Origin: Mesorhizobium sp.
GTDB taxonomy: Bacteria > Pseudomonadota > Alphaproteobacteria > Rhizobiales > Rhizobiaceae
Assembly (NCBI GenBank): GCA_019635735.1
Contig: JAHBYX010000001.1
Location: 1-64,000, forward strand
Reading direction: 5' to 3'
Length of the DNA: 64,000 bases
The translations under genes were made by a program, and so were the position numbers. Below the pieces are notes generated by a model that made no database searches, was not told where the DNA came from, and saw only the letters and a list, made by a program, of their open reading frames with translations. Each line of letters opens with the position of its first letter. Positions within the stretch are counted from its first letter, which is position 1. This document shows positions 12,249-22,811 of this stretch, one piece after another.

Positions 12249-14645
12249 TCAGGGAGCCGGTTCGGGAGCTGCCTTTTTGCTCTTCGATTCGTAGGGAGCA
12301 AGACCGCGTGCGGCACGTGAAAAGCGGCGATGATCGTGCCATGGGCGCGGCTTTCCGTCCGCGATTGCGTGCCTCACCGTCGCCTTGCCCGACCTGTCGA
12401 AATCGATCTCGGCGCTTCCGCTGAGGGCGAGCCGCCGCGCGGTGATGACGCTGGTCGTGCTGTGCGGACACGGATTGGCCGCCGTCGCATCTTCGATCAC
12501 GATCACCCCTGCAATGCCGCAGGCCCGTTCCGCCGCGGGCATTGTCTCAGCGTGCGCAACGACGCCGCCCGATGAATGGAGGATCCAGCACAGGCCATCC
12601 GCGCAGGTGAATCTGTCCGGCGCGGGCTCAGTCCGGGCCGCCGTCGCATTTGCCCGCTTCTCCGGCCTGGCCAGTTGCGGTGCCGACAACGCGCGCGACC
12701 AGTCTTCGGTCGTGAACGCATTCGGCCGGGTTTGGTTGACCGCGAGCAGTCCGCCTGCTGCCTGCACGCCGATCAGCCGTCCGTCCTCGGACACGAGAGC
12801 GTCAGGCGGGTTTCGCAGGCCGATGGTCACGAGACCCGCCAGCAGGAACGGGATCGCGGCGAGCCGCATCGCGCTTGTCGTCGCCAGGGTGAGCGGCACG
12901 AGTGCGATGGAAAGCAGGACGACGGAGAGCAGGGGTATCGCACCGATCGCATCGATCGGCGTCCGTTCCGCGAGCCAATCGGCAATCGACAGCGCCAGCG
13001 ACAGGCCCTGCCCCATCACCCCGAACGCCCAGCCATCGAGGCCGAACGGCATCAGCACCATGCCCGCGACGGCGGCCGGCATCACGACGACCGAGAACAC
13101 CGGCATCGCAGCGAGATTGGCGACGAGGCCCAATGGCGACACGCGTTGAAAATGCCACGCGCCGAAGATGCCGGTCGCCGTTCCGGCAATGAGGGAGGTC
13201 GCGGCGAGCCCGACCGCATAGATCGCCACCGTCCGGACGATGCGGGCCGGCCGGCTCCGCGTCGCCGGATTGACATGCGGCATGCCGGCGCGGCGTTCCG
13301 CCCACCAGGCGTAGGCGGAGACGAGGGCGGCCGTTGCCGCGAAGGACATCTGGAAACTCGGTCCGACGACCTCGTGCGGCGAAACCAGGATGATCAGGAG
13401 CGCCGCGATCGCAAGGTTGCGCATGGTCAGCGCCGCCCGGTCGAAGATCAGTGCGATCAGCATCACTGCGATCATGAGGAAGCTGCGTTCGGCCGCGACC
13501 TGCGAACCGGAGATCAGGAGATAGGCGGCGAGAGCGCCGAGCGCTCCCACTGCTGCATATTTGCGCACGGATCGGCGCGAGGCATAGCCCGGAACGGCCG
13601 CGAAGCAAAGCCGCAGCGATCCGATCACGACGCCTGCCACCAGCGCCATATGGAGGCCGGAGATCGACAGGACATGCGCGAGGCCGGTGATGCGCAGCGT
13701 CTCGTTGACCTCTTCGGGAATGCCGGCGCGCACGCCCGCCACCAGTGCCGCGGCGATCTCGCCTTCGGGCCCGCCGATGTGGCTACGAATGCGCTCGGCG
13801 AGGTCGATCCGCTTCCGCTCGATCCACGCATTCAAGCGCTGGCCGAAGGAAGCCGTTGCACCGCCCTGTGCGAGTTCCGGTGCCTTCAGGAAGAATCCGT
13901 TCGCGCCGATGCCGTCGAAATAGCTCTCGAAGGCGAAGTCGTAAGAGCCAGGCCTCAGCGGCCCGAGCGGCGGCGCTAGCCGCGCCAGTCCTGTCACCAC
14001 CATTCCCGGTTGGAGCCCTTGCGGCACGGCGCGGGCGGTCAGCCGCACCCTGTCCGGCTGGTAGCGCAGCTTCGGACGCTCGGTATCCAGCACCGCCAGG
14101 GTGAGCCGCACGCGGCCATTCTCCCGCTTCTCGATCGTCTCGACACGCGCGGTGACCCGGGTCGTGATCTCTCCCCCGATCACCTTGGTCCCGGCCCGCC
14201 ATGTCTCGACCTTCCCGGCCGCGATACCGGCGACGATGAGAAGCAGGGCCAGCAGCGCGTATCGTGCCGGCGCAAATGCTCGCGCGAGCCATGCGCCGGC
14301 AGTCAGAAGCGAAGCCGAGGACAGGATCGGAGCCCAGCCCACTTCGGCGTCCGCAGCGAAATAGGCAACCGCCCCAACGCACAGAAGGACGGGCGCGAGC
14401 AGGAACGCCGCGCCGCGTTCGAGCTCGAGACTGACGGCGGAAGCTGCCGTTCGCCGATACGCAGACCAGCGGACAGACCGGGAATTGCCCTTCGCCTCGG
14501 TTCGACCGGCCGCCGCCGTGCCGTCACCAAGCAATTCGATCCTGCCCGGGCGCCACGGCGAAATCTCCGCTCCGCGACGGCCGAGCGGCGGCGGCGCGAA
14601 CAGAACGCGCTCGTCCTGCCTCTGATCGCTCCCCTCGCCGTCCAT
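12249..14645 (-). CDS. comEC: ComEC/Rec2-family DNA-uptake channel protein, no clear metallo-beta-lactamase domain
   Basis: A 798-residue polytopic membrane protein. An N-terminal DUF4131-type OB-like region (about 75-270) is followed by the Competence domain with [40 protein letters not shown] and [20 protein letters not shown]. The family moves single-stranded DNA across the inner membrane. The last 170 residues lack the HxHxDH nuclease motif of the beta-lactamase-like domain found in Bacillus ComEC; a short cysteine-containing remnant (about 650-740) is present instead. Shortened ComEC proteins are usual in Rhizobiales. The start ATG has GGTGG upstream; the N-terminus is uncertain. Convergent with lexA. 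Confidence 0.85.
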   Translation of the reverse strand: MDGEGSDQRQDERVLFAPPPLGRRGAEISPWRPGRIELLGDGTAAAGRTEAKGNSRSVRWSAYRRTAASAVSLELERGAAFLLAPVLLCVGAVAYFAADAEVGWAPILSSASLLTAGAWLARAFAPARYALLALLLIVAGIAAGKVETWRAGTKVIGGEITTRVTARVETIEKRENGRVRLTLAVLDTERPKLRYQPDRVRLTARAVPQGLQPGMVVTGLARLAPPLGPLRPGSYDFAFESYFDGIGANGFFLKAPELAQGGATASFGQRLNAWIERKRIDLAERIRSHIGGPEGEIAAALVAGVRAGIPEEVNETLRITGLAHVLSISGLHMALVAGVVIGSLRLCFAAVPGYASRRSVRKYAAVGALGALAAYLLISGSQVAAERSFLMIAVMLIALIFDRAALTMRNLAIAALLIILVSPHEVVGPSFQMSFAATAALVSAYAWWAERRAGMPHVNPATRSRPARIVRTVAIYAVGLAATSLIAGTATGIFGAWHFQRVSPLGLVANLAAMPVFSVVVMPAAVAGMVLMPFGLDGWAFGVMGQGLSLALSIADWLAERTPIDAIGAIPLLSVVLLSIALVPLTLATTSAMRLAAIPFLLAGLVTIGLRNPPDALVSEDGRLIGVQAAGGLLAVNQTRPNAFTTEDWSRALSAPQLARPEKRANATAARTEPAPDRFTCADGLCWILHSSGGVVAHAETMPAAERACGIAGVIVIEDATAANPCPHSTTSVITARRLALSGSAEIDFDRSGKATVRHAIADGKPRPWHDHRRFSRAARGLAPYESKSKKAAPEPAP

Positions 14646-14747
14646 GCGGCAGCCACCCGACGACCTTGCGCCCCAGACGCTTCATGCTACATGAACCACA
14701 ACGAAACGCCATCCGCGCGGCCTGTGCGCCGCCATCCGGAACAATCC

Positions 14748-16169
14748 ATGTCCAGTTCAGTCGTCACGCGCTTTGCGCCCTCCCCCACGGGCTACCTCCA
14801 TATTGGCGGCGCCCGCACCGCTCTCTTCAACTGGCTCTACGCCAGGCACACCGGCGGCAAGATGCTGCTGCGTATCGAAGACACTGATCGCGAGCGCTCG
14901 ACGGATGCCGCGACGGCCGCGATTCTCGAAGGCCTGACCTGGCTTGGCCTCACATGGGACGGCGAGCCGATCTCGCAGTTCGAGCGTGCGCCGCGCCATC
15001 GCGAGGTGGCCGAGCAGCTCGTCGCCATGGGCAAGGCTTACTACTGCTACGCGACCCCCGAGGAACTGAACGAGATGCGCGAGAAGGCAAAGGCCGAAGG
15101 CCGGCCGCCGCGTTATGACGGGCGCTGGCGCGACCGCGACCCCTCCGAGGCGCCTGCCGGCGCCAGGGGCGCGATCCGCATCAAGGCGCCCCAGGCGGGC
15201 GAGACCGTCGTGCATGATCGCGTCCAGGGCGAGGTTCGCTTCCCGAACAAGGATCTCGACGACTTCATCATCCTGCGCTCGGACGGCAACCCGACCTACA
15301 TGCATGCCGTGGTCGTCGACGATCACGACATGGGCGTCACCCACATCATCCGCGGCGACGACCACCTGACCAACGCTGCACGGCAGACCATCATCTACCA
15401 GGCGATGGGCTGGGACGTGCCGTCGATGTCGCATATCCCGCTGATCCACGGCGCCGACGGGGCCAAGCTGTCGAAGCGCCACGGCGCGCTCGGCGTCGAG
15501 GCCTACCGTGCAATGGGCTACCTGCCAAAGGCGCTGCTGAACTATCTGGCGCGTCTCGGCTGGAGCCACGGCGATGACGAGGTGATGTCGATCGAGGACA
15601 TGGTTTCCTGGTTCGATATCGAGGACGTGAACAAGGGCGCCGCGCGCTTCGATTTCGCCAAGCTCGAGGCGCTGAACGGCCTGTGGATGCGCCGCACCGA
15701 CGACAAGGAACTGACCGACGCGCTGATCGCGACGCTTCCCTTCCTGCCGGGCGGCGAAGCGATCCTCTCCGCGCTTTCCGGCGAGAAGCGCGCACAACTG
15801 CTTGCGGCCATGCCGGGTCTCAAGGAACGCGCGAAGACACTGGTCGAGCTCGCCGACAGCGCCGGCTATCTGTTCGCGCAGCGCCCTCTCGATATGGACG
15901 AGAAGGCGGCCGCGATCCTCGACGCAGATGCGCGGTCGGTCCTTTCCAGGGCGGCCGACGCGTTGGCTTCGGTGAGCGACTGGACGGCGCAGGAGACCGA
16001 AGCAGCGGTTCGCACCGTCGCGGAGGCGGCCGGCCTCAAGCTCGGCAAGGTCGCGCAGCCGTTGCGCGCCGCGCTCACCGGCAGAAGCACGTCGCCTGGC
16101 GTCTTCGACGTGCTCGCGGTTCTCGGGCGCGAGGAATCGCTGGCGCGCATTCGGGATCAGGCACGATAG
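14748..16169 (+). CDS. gltX: Glutamyl-tRNA synthetase
   Basis: A 473-residue class I synthetase. The HIGH-type motif is in [19 protein letters not shown] (residues 17-20) and the KMSKS-type motif is AKLSKRHG. The anticodon-binding C-terminus is complete. An in-frame ATG at 14691 would add 19 residues overlapping the region before com[15 protein letters not shown] is the family-like start. I cannot tell whether it is discriminating or also charges tRNA-Gln. Followed after 22 bp by the GST gene. Confidence 0.95.
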   Translation: MSSSVVTRFAPSPTGYLHIGGARTALFNWLYARHTGGKMLLRIEDTDRERSTDAATAAILEGLTWLGLTWDGEPISQFERAPRHREVAEQLVAMGKAYYCYATPEELNEMREKAKAEGRPPRYDGRWRDRDPSEAPAGARGAIRIKAPQAGETVVHDRVQGEVRFPNKDLDDFIILRSDGNPTYMHAVVVDDHDMGVTHIIRGDDHLTNAARQTIIYQAMGWDVPSMSHIPLIHGADGAKLSKRHGALGVEAYRAMGYLPKALLNYLARLGWSHGDDEVMSIEDMVSWFDIEDVNKGAARFDFAKLEALNGLWMRRTDDKELTDALIATLPFLPGGEAILSALSGEKRAQLLAAMPGLKERAKTLVELADSAGYLFAQRPLDMDEKAAAILDADARSVLSRAADALASVSDWTAQETEAAVRTVAEAAGLKLGKVAQPLRAALTGRSTSPGVFDVLAVLGREESLARIRDQAR

Positions 16170-16191
16170 ATAGAAGCTGAGGGGGACACGG

Positions 16192-16821
16192 ATGTACAAG
16201 CTCTATGGCAGGCCGGGCTCCGGCTCGGGGGCGGTCGAAGCCGTTCTGCGCCTGGCCGAGATCGATTGCGAGATCGTCGATCTGTCGCGTTGGGCGGAAG
16301 GCGAGCCGCCGGCCGAACTGCTTGCAGTCAATCCCCTGGGGCAGGTTCCGACGCTGATCCTGCCCGACGGCGGCATCATGACGGAATCGGCCGCGATATG
16401 CGTCCACCTCGCCGACCTGCACCCGTCTTGCGGCCTTTCGCCGTCTATCAGCGAGCCTACGCGCGCAGCCTTCCTCCGCTGGATGTTCTATCTCGCGGCG
16501 AACGTCTACATGAGCGAGCTGAGATGCTACTACCCCTATCGCTACACGCTCGACCCCGGCGCCGCGGACGGGATCAGGCAGTCGGCGCTGGAGCGCAGGA
16601 CGTTCGAATGGTCCGTCTTCGCCGATGCTCTCGGCGACAGGCCCTTCGCGCTCGGAGACAAGCTGTCGGCGGTCGATATCTACGCGGCCATGCTGATCAG
16701 TTGGGTCGATGATCTGGACGTGTTCTGCGAGCGCTTTCCAGCACTTCGTGCCCTCTATGCGCGCGTCGCGGAGGTGCCTGCGATCGCGAAAGTCTGGGCT
16801 CGGCACGGTATGCCGGTCTGA
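16192..16821 (+). CDS. Glutathione S-transferase family protein
   Basis: A 209-residue two-domain GST-like protein. The thioredoxin-fold N-terminus (1-80) reads MYKLYGRPGSGSGAVEAVLR and holds the glutathione-site segments NPLGQVPTL and MTESAAICVHLAD. The all-helical C-terminus (90-205) includes FALGDKLSAVDIYAAMLI, the N-capping motif of GSTs. The substrate is unknown. The ribosome site GAGGGGG precedes ATG. Probably read through from gltX. Confidence 0.85.
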   Translation: MYKLYGRPGSGSGAVEAVLRLAEIDCEIVDLSRWAEGEPPAELLAVNPLGQVPTLILPDGGIMTESAAICVHLADLHPSCGLSPSISEPTRAAFLRWMFYLAANVYMSELRCYYPYRYTLDPGAADGIRQSALERRTFEWSVFADALGDRPFALGDKLSAVDIYAAMLISWVDDLDVFCERFPALRALYARVAEVPAIAKVWARHGMPV

Positions 16822-17020
16822 CGCGGCGAAATCTCTCGGGCGACTGCAAAAAACTTCTGGACCGGCCCGATTTTGCATCGCAGCATGAGCCCAACGGTCA
16901 GCTTGGCACCTTGTCGTAAATGCGATAGCACATGCCGGGCATAACACCGGGGCGGGTTATCTCTTCGCGCCGCATCATCCTCCAGGCGCGTTCTTTTTGG
17001 GGCTTTCGAAGGGAGTTGCT

Positions 17021-18310
17021 ATGACGAATAAAACTGCAAAACTGGAATTTGGCGGCAAGTCCCTCGATCTCAAAGTGCGAAGCGGGTCCGTCGGACCGGA
17101 CGTCATCGACATCGCTCCGCTGTTCAAGGAAACGGGAGCCTTCACCTACGATCCGGGCTTCACGTCGACCGCGTCCTGCGATTCCGCAATCACCTATATC
17201 GACGGCGACGAGGGCATCCTGCTGCATCGCGGCTACCCGATCGACCAGCTCGCCGAGCACGGCGATTTCCTCGAGACCTGCTACCTGCTGCTCTATGGCG
17301 AACTGCCGACCAAGACGCAGAAGGAGGATTTCGACTATCGCGTCACGCGCCACACGATGGTGCATGAGCAGATGGTACACTTCTTCCGCGGCTTCCGCCG
17401 CGACGCGCATCCGATGGCGGTGATGTGCGGATCAGTCGGCGCCCTGTCGGCGTTCTACCACGATTCGACAGATATCTCGGATCCCCACCAGCGGATGGTG
17501 GCGTCGATCCGCCTGATCGCGAAGATGCCGACGCTCGCGGCAATGGCCTACAAGTATCACGTCGGCCAGCCTTTTGTTTATCCGCGCAACGATCTCTCCT
17601 ATGCGGCCAACTTCCTGCGGATGTGCTTCGCTGTGCCTGCCGAGGAATATGAAGCCAATCCGGTGCTCGCCCGCGCGATGGAGCGCATCTTCATCCTCCA
17701 CGCCGATCACGAGCAGAACGCGTCGACCTCCACCGTCCGTCTCGCCGGCTCGTCCGGCGCCAATCCGTTCGCCTGCATTGCAGCGGGCATCGCCTGTCTG
17801 TGGGGCCCGGCGCATGGCGGCGCAAACGAGGCGGCGCTCAACATGCTGTCCGAGATCGGTACGGTCGATCGCATCCCGGAATACATCGCCCGCGCCAAGG
17901 ACAAGAACGATCCGTTCCGCCTCATGGGCTTCGGCCATCGGGTCTACAAGAACTACGATCCGCGCGCCAAGATCATGCAGCGCACCACGCACGAGGTCCT
18001 TGGCGAACTCGGCATCAAGGATGATCCGCTGCTCGACGTCGCGATGGAACTCGAGAGGATCGCCCTCACCGACGACTACTTCATCGAGAAAAAGCTCTAC
18101 CCGAACATCGATTTCTATTCCGGCATCACGCTGAAGGCGCTCGGTTTCCCCACGACCATGTTCACCGTGCTCTTCGCCGTGGCCCGCACCGTCGGCTGGA
18201 TCGCCCAGTGGAAGGAGATGATCGAAGATCCGCTGCAGAAGATCGGCCGGCCGCGCCAGCTCTACACCGGCGCCCCCGAGCGGGACTACGTGCCGATCGC
18301 CAAGCGCTGA
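17021..18310 (+). CDS. gltA: Citrate synthase (type II)
   Basis: A 429-residue citrate synthase condensing oxaloacetate and acetyl-CoA. Catalytic segments: [53 protein letters not shown] and [20 protein letters not shown]. The N-terminal beta region ([20 protein letters not shown]) is typical of the NADH-sensitive type II enzymes of Gram-negative bacteria. GGGAG precedes the ATG; two in-frame codons upstream add nothing family-like. The 199-bp gap before it presumably holds its promoter, but I see no clear hexamers. Confidence 0.97.
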   Translation: MTNKTAKLEFGGKSLDLKVRSGSVGPDVIDIAPLFKETGAFTYDPGFTSTASCDSAITYIDGDEGILLHRGYPIDQLAEHGDFLETCYLLLYGELPTKTQKEDFDYRVTRHTMVHEQMVHFFRGFRRDAHPMAVMCGSVGALSAFYHDSTDISDPHQRMVASIRLIAKMPTLAAMAYKYHVGQPFVYPRNDLSYAANFLRMCFAVPAEEYEANPVLARAMERIFILHADHEQNASTSTVRLAGSSGANPFACIAAGIACLWGPAHGGANEAALNMLSEIGTVDRIPEYIARAKDKNDPFRLMGFGHRVYKNYDPRAKIMQRTTHEVLGELGIKDDPLLDVAMELERIALTDDYFIEKKLYPNIDFYSGITLKALGFPTTMFTVLFAVARTVGWIAQWKEMIEDPLQKIGRPRQLYTGAPERDYVPIAKR

Positions 18311-18330
18311 TCGGATCTCGACGGGAGAAC

Positions 18331-18354
18331 GAACGGGCGCTCAGGCGCCCGTTC
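18331..18354. terminator. Bidirectional terminator between gltA and lpxB
   Basis: A perfect 10-bp stem (GAACGGGCGC at 18331-18340, GCGCCCGTTC at 18345-18354) has a 4-nt TCAG loop. It follows the gltA stop by 20 bp. The convergent lpxB uses TGA within the loop (18343-18341), so the stem contains its last codons. There are no strong T-runs, so it may act more as a 3' end stabiliser than a classical terminator. Confidence 0.65.
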
Positions 18355-19516
18355 TGCGTTCTATCTCCGAGATCACCACACCGGCAGCAATCTCGCCGGG
18401 TGGGCGGTCCGTCGCGAGCCGACGGCGGATTTCGGCAAAACCCTGCTTCTGCCAGGCTCGCATTTCGGTATCGGCGAACAGGCACTCAAGTGAGCGCGCG
18501 ATATGCTGCGGCCGGACGTACTGATGGTAATACTCCGGTGCGACCGGACGGTCTGCGATCAGGTTGGGCAGTAGAGCGGACCAGGCCGTGATCCAGCCCT
18601 CGACATGGCGGGAGAGCCAGTCGAACTTGTAGCACGAGACGAGGGGCACGCCGGCAAGCGCAAGTTCCAGCGAGACGGTACCCGATGCGATCAGCGCCGC
18701 GTCCGCCTCGCCGAAGGCACGCCATTTCTCGTCCGCGCCGACAACGATTTCCGGCGCCTGAGACCAATCCTTCACGCCCGCGGCCACGCGTTCGCGCAGG
18801 CGCGGCAGCGTCGGCAAGACGACGCGGAACCGGTTGCCGCGCGAGCGCAACACCTCGACAGTCTCGCCGAACGGCCCGAGGAGCTGGCCGATTTCCGATC
18901 CGCGCGACCCGGGAAGCACCAGCAACGTCTTCTCCCGTTCCGGATCAAGGTCGCGCAAGACGCTCTGTGCAGCGGCGGCCGACTGGAGGCCGGGATCGGC
19001 CGTCAGCCGATGCCCGACGAAGGTCCCTTTCGGCCCTCCAAGCCGTTGCAGGACCTCGGGCTCGAAAGGCAGAACGCACAGGATATGGTCGACATAGGGC
19101 TTGATCGCCTTCGCTCGGCCCGGCCGCCAGGCCCAGACGCTCGGACTGACATAGTGGACGATCGGGATGGACGGATCGGCGGCGCGCACTTTCCTTGCGA
19201 CACGCAGGGAAAAGTCCGGACTGTCGATCGTCACAAGGCAGTCCGGCCTCGCTCGGACGATTTCGCGCGCAGTCTGCCCGATCCGGCGGATCAGCCGCGG
19301 CAGGTCGAGGACCACCGCCGTCACACCCATGAGCGCGATCTCGGAGGAATTGAAGAGCGAGGTCAGACCCTGGGCCTCGAGATGTCTGCCACCGAGACCC
19401 GTAAGCTCGACGTTCCGGCCGGACGAAGCGCGCAGCGCGGCGACAAGATCGGCGCCCAGCAGGTCCCCGGACTCCTCGCCTGCTACAACCGCGAGCTTCA
19501 GCGGCCTGCCGTTCAT
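18341..19516 (-). CDS. lpxB: Lipid-A-disaccharide synthase
   Basis: A 391-residue glycosyltransferase that joins UDP-2,3-diacylglucosamine and lipid X into the lipid A disaccharide. Markers are LKLAVVAGEESGDLLGADLV, VHYVSPSVWAWRPGRAKAIK, LLVLPGSRGSEI and IASGTVSLELALAGVPLVSC. The start at MNGRPLK overlaps the lpxI stop by ATGA; the frame is open further upstream but that would lie inside lpxI. Its stop codon sits in a hairpin loop shared with gltA. Confidence 0.96.
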   Translation of the reverse strand: MNGRPLKLAVVAGEESGDLLGADLVAALRASSGRNVELTGLGGRHLEAQGLTSLFNSSEIALMGVTAVVLDLPRLIRRIGQTAREIVRARPDCLVTIDSPDFSLRVARKVRAADPSIPIVHYVSPSVWAWRPGRAKAIKPYVDHILCVLPFEPEVLQRLGGPKGTFVGHRLTADPGLQSAAAAQSVLRDLDPEREKTLLVLPGSRGSEIGQLLGPFGETVEVLRSRGNRFRVVLPTLPRLRERVAAGVKDWSQAPEIVVGADEKWRAFGEADAALIASGTVSLELALAGVPLVSCYKFDWLSRHVEGWITAWSALLPNLIADRPVAPEYYHQYVRPQHIARSLECLFADTEMRAWQKQGFAEIRRRLATDRPPGEIAAGVVISEIERRTGA

Positions 19517-20409
19517 TGGACCCAATCCTCTTCGACGAGGCCGATGACGAAGAGCCCAAGCTCGTCCGCCCGAGACGCCACGGCGCCCATATCGAGGACG
19601 ATCGACCGATCGGCTTCGATCCCGATGCCGGCAAGTCCGGCAGCATGCGCCAGTTCGACCGTTCCCACGCCGATGGTGGGAAGGTCGGCCCGCAATTCCT
19701 GCGAAGGCTTGGCGCACTTCACCAGAGCGCCGCCGCTGCGCCCCGCGATGCGGCCGTTGGATCTGAGGCCGACCATTCGCTGCAGCAGCCCGTCCGTCCC
19801 TTCGATACCTTCCAGCGCGACAGCCCTGCCCCCCACGGCAATAGCCGCCTGGCCGATGTCGAGGGCGCCAATGGCACGGGCGGCGATCGCGGCGGCTTTC
19901 AGATCGGCGCGGTCCCGCGCTTTCGGCGCGTGTGTCGTGAGGACGCCGGGCGGCGCCAGCAGATCGGGCATGATCTGGTGGGCACCGACCACGGTGATGC
20001 CCAGTCCCTCATAGTAGCGGACGATCGCCCGCAGCAGGTTGTCATCGCCGCGCGCAAGGGACGCAGCGACACGAGGCGCCATATGCAGGATGCCGAGACT
20101 CGGCCTGAGAGAGCGCAGGCGCAGCCGGCGGCTCACACCTCCTGCCATGACGAGATGGGTCACCCCCTCTCGCCGGAACCTCGCCGCCGCCTTGCCGATA
20201 TGCTCGAGAGGCATGATCCAGTGGTCCTGCCCGGTCAGCACCGGTGAAGTCGCGTCCGCTTCGCCTTCGATGATAACCACGAAAGGCCGATGCCCCATGG
20301 CGACAAGTCTCTCGACCAGTTCGACCGGCAGCCGGCCGGCGCCCGCCCCTACGGCGATGCGCTCGCCGGGACGAAGCTGGAAAGAGGCGTGCGGCTCAAT
20401 CCTCGCCAT
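19513..20409 (-). CDS. lpxI: UDP-2,3-diacylglucosamine pyrophosphatase LpxI
   Basis: A 298-residue LpxI (DUF1009) protein, which hydrolyses UDP-2,3-diacylglucosamine to lipid X, the step done by LpxH in enterobacteria. Recognisable segments: VTHLVMAGGVSRRLRLRSLR, GDDNLLRAIVRYYEGLGI, AIGALDIGQAAIAVGGRAVA, GTDGLLQRM and CAKPSQELRADLPTIGVGT. The start MARIEPHAS overlaps lpxA by 14 bp. Placement between lpxA and lpxB fits the pathway order; no LpxH is in the window. Confidence 0.93.
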   Translation of the reverse strand: MARIEPHASFQLRPGERIAVGAGAGRLPVELVERLVAMGHRPFVVIIEGEADATSPVLTGQDHWIMPLEHIGKAAARFRREGVTHLVMAGGVSRRLRLRSLRPSLGILHMAPRVAASLARGDDNLLRAIVRYYEGLGITVVGAHQIMPDLLAPPGVLTTHAPKARDRADLKAAAIAARAIGALDIGQAAIAVGGRAVALEGIEGTDGLLQRMVGLRSNGRIAGRSGGALVKCAKPSQELRADLPTIGVGTVELAHAAGLAGIGIEADRSIVLDMGAVASRADELGLFVIGLVEEDWVQ

Positions 20410-21229
20410 TGTCGTCGGATTGAACCTTCGCGCCCCGCCACGGCGTGGCGAAGGAGCGGTGCCCAGCCGAGCGCATGAAGCCGAGCACATCCTGCACCGC
20501 CGGCGAATCCGCGAATGCCCGCTCCGCCTCGGACATATTCTCGTCCATCGTGTGCGAACGGTCGAAGATGGCCTTGAAGGCGTTGCGAACCGCGTGGATC
20601 TCGGAGCGCGGCATGCCCGATCGTTTCATGCCGATCAGGTTCAGGCCGCGCAGTGCGCCGGTCGTGCCCCGTATCATTCCATACGGTATGACGTCCTCGA
20701 ACGCCGCCGACAAGCCGCCGATGAAGGCGTGGTGGCCGATACGAACGTTCTGGTGCGCCGCGGAGAAACCGCCGAAACCTACGTAGTCGCCGACGACGAC
20801 ATGCCCTGCAAGCGTTGCAAGGTTGGCCATCGTGACATTGTTTCCCACCACGCAATCATGAGCGACGTGCGTGTAGGCGAGAAAATATCCATTGTCGCCG
20901 ACGGTTGTCTCCCCCCGGCTCGTATCAGTGCCAACATGCATCGTGACGCCTTCGCGAATCATGCAGTTGCGCCCGACGACCAGTGTCGTCCGCCCGCCCT
21001 TGTGCCTGCTGTTCTGCGGCGGGGCGCCGAGCACGGCCTGCGGGAAGATCTTGCAGCCGGCACCGATGGTCGTGGCGCCCATGATCGACACATGGCTCAC
21101 GAGTTCGACATCGTCCCCAAGCGTTGCGTCCGCACCGACGTGGCAGAACGGTCCGATCTTCACGCCGGTCCCGAGCGCGGCGCCCGGCTCGACGATCGCC
21201 AGAGGGTGAATGACTGTTTCGCCTGCCAC
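20396..21229 (-). CDS. lpxA: UDP-N-acetylglucosamine acyltransferase
   Basis: A 277-residue LpxA performing the first acylation of lipid A. The N-terminus is a left-handed beta-helix of hexapeptide repeats (IHPLAIVEPGAALGTGVKIG and following); the active-site His is in FLAYTHVAHDCVVGNNVTMA. A helical C-terminus starts near residue 190. Gap to fabZ is 4 bp; it overlaps lpxI by 14 bp. Confidence 0.97.
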   Translation of the reverse strand: MAGETVIHPLAIVEPGAALGTGVKIGPFCHVGADATLGDDVELVSHVSIMGATTIGAGCKIFPQAVLGAPPQNSRHKGGRTTLVVGRNCMIREGVTMHVGTDTSRGETTVGDNGYFLAYTHVAHDCVVGNNVTMANLATLAGHVVVGDYVGFGGFSAAHQNVRIGHHAFIGGLSAAFEDVIPYGMIRGTTGALRGLNLIGMKRSGMPRSEIHAVRNAFKAIFDRSHTMDENMSEAERAFADSPAVQDVLGFMRSAGHRSFATPWRGAKVQSDDNGED

Positions 21230-21233
21230 TTCC

Positions 21234-21710
21234 TCAGGCTCCGGTCTCGACCACCGGGGTCGTCATCGCCGAAATCACGGCTTCGGCCACCTTGTTTCCG
21301 TCCACCATAGCCTCGCAGTTGAACTTCCAGATATTCGCGCGCTGCCGTTCTTTCACGACCCGAATCTCGAGACGGTCGCCGGGCAGGACGGGCTTGCGGA
21401 ACTTCGCTCCGTCGATGGTCAGGAAATAGACCAGAGAGGGCTTGGCCGAACCGACCGAATGCAGGCAGATCGCGCCCGCCGTCTGCGCCATCGCTTCGAT
21501 GATAAGCACGCCGGGCATCACCGGACGCTCGGGAAAATGACCCTGGAAATGCGGCTCGTTCATGGTGACGTTCTTGATGCCGGTGGCGGAACGGTCCCCG
21601 TCGATGTCGACGATCTTGTCGATGAGCAGGAATGGATATCGATGCGGCAGCAGCCGCAGGAGTTGGCCGATGTCGAGACTCTCCAGTTGCTTCGCACCGG
21701 GTTCAGCCAT
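21234..21710 (-). CDS. fabZ: (3R)-hydroxyacyl-ACP dehydratase FabZ
   Basis: A 158-residue hot-dog-fold dehydratase of fatty-acid elongation. The active-site His (H58) lies in [18 protein letters not shown] and the Glu (E72) in [27 protein letters not shown] is the usual N-terminal signature. Placement between lpxD and lpxA links hydroxyacyl-ACP use for fatty acids and lipid A. The start MAEPGAK overlaps lpxD by 8 bp; a longer frame upstream is not family-like. Confidence 0.97.
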   Translation of the reverse strand: MAEPGAKQLESLDIGQLLRLLPHRYPFLLIDKIVDIDGDRSATGIKNVTMNEPHFQGHFPERPVMPGVLIIEAMAQTAGAICLHSVGSAKPSLVYFLTIDGAKFRKPVLPGDRLEIRVVKERQRANIWKFNCEAMVDGNKVAEAVISAMTTPVVETGA

Positions 21711-22761
21711 TGCCGTCTTGCCTCCTCGACTTGTCGCGTACCATGCCGCGGAGCACCGAGACCTCGCGCAGCCAACCCTTGATCGGCTGGGCAGGCGCCC
21801 CTCCCCATCTCTCGCCGGCCGGAACGTCATGCATCAAGCCGCTGCCGGCGGCAATCTGAGCGCCGCTGCCGATCGTCAGATGATCGCCGATGCCGACCCG
21901 TCCGCCCAGCATCACATAATCGCCGATCACGACGGATCCGGAAATTCCGACCTGGGCAGCGATCGCACAGCTTCGCCCGATGCGCACGTTGTGTCCGATC
22001 TGGACGAGATTGTCGATCTTGGTTCCGTCTCCAATGATCGTGTCGCCGAGGGCGCCGCGATCGATCGTCGTGTTTGCACCGATCTCGACATTGTCCTGAA
22101 TGACGACGCGGCCGATCTGCGGGATCTTCTCAAGACCCGTCCGCCCGGAAATGAAGCCAAACCCGTCCGTCCCGATCCGCACGCCGGCGTGGATGATGAC
22201 ACGGTCGCCGACCAATGCCGCCTGGATGCTCGCGCCCGGCCCCACGTAGGTGTTTCTGCCGATCTGGCAGGACGGGCCGATCACGGCGTTCGGAGCGATC
22301 ACCGCGCCGGCGCCGATCGTCGCACCCGGTCCGACGACTGCGCCCGCCTCGACGACCGCACTCGCCTCTATGTGAGCATCGTGCGCGATATGTGCGTTCG
22401 GCGAAATTCCGGCCGTGGCCAGCCACGGTCGCGGCATAGTCGCGTCGGGGAAGAGGTTACGCGCGACGAGGGCGAAAGCCTGCTGCGGCCGCGGCGTGAT
22501 GAGGACGGCGATATCGGACGAAATCGATGCCGCGAGTTCGGCGGTGCAAAGGACCGCGCCGGCCCGCAGATTCGGCAGCAGTTCGGCCCCCCGACGCCCT
22601 TCGAGAAACACTATGTCGCCCGGGCCGCCCTGCTCCGCGGAGGCGACGCCGGTGATCAGGGTTCCAGCTGTGTCGGGATTCGCCAGCGAAGCTCCGCAAA
22701 GCTCCGCAACCTGTGCCGCATCGATCCGGCGGACGGGCGAGAAAAACACCGGATCGCTCAT
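21703..22761 (-). CDS. lpxD: UDP-3-O-(3-hydroxyacyl)glucosamine N-acyltransferase
   Basis: A 352-residue LpxD performing the third lipid A step. The N-terminal uridine-binding domain (1-100) starts [20 protein letters not shown]. Hexapeptide repeats follow (for example [40 protein letters not shown]), with the catalytic His in the region [20 protein letters not shown]. The C-terminus is arginine- and lysine-rich. bamA lies 50 bp upstream, with a hairpin between them. Confidence 0.97.
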   Translation of the reverse strand: MSDPVFFSPVRRIDAAQVAELCGASLANPDTAGTLITGVASAEQGGPGDIVFLEGRRGAELLPNLRAGAVLCTAELAASISSDIAVLITPRPQQAFALVARNLFPDATMPRPWLATAGISPNAHIAHDAHIEASAVVEAGAVVGPGATIGAGAVIAPNAVIGPSCQIGRNTYVGPGASIQAALVGDRVIIHAGVRIGTDGFGFISGRTGLEKIPQIGRVVIQDNVEIGANTTIDRGALGDTIIGDGTKIDNLVQIGHNVRIGRSCAIAAQVGISGSVVIGDYVMLGGRVGIGDHLTIGSGAQIAAGSGLMHDVPAGERWGGAPAQPIKGWLREVSVLRGMVRDKSRRQDGNG

Positions 22762-22773
22762 ATATGCCCCAAA

Positions 22774-22796
22774 CTTCCGGGCCGTACGCCCGGAAG
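22774..22796 (-). other. Hairpin in the bamA-lpxD gap
   Basis: A perfect 9-bp stem (CTTCCGGGC at 22774-22782, GCCCGGAAG at 22788-22796) has a 5-nt loop. On the minus strand it is followed by TTTGGGG, a poor T-run. It is better explained as an attenuator or RNA-stability element lowering lpxD-fabZ-lpxA expression relative to bamA than as a full terminator (inference). Confidence 0.5.
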
Positions 22797-22811
22797 GGTC
22801 GTCGAGAATTC

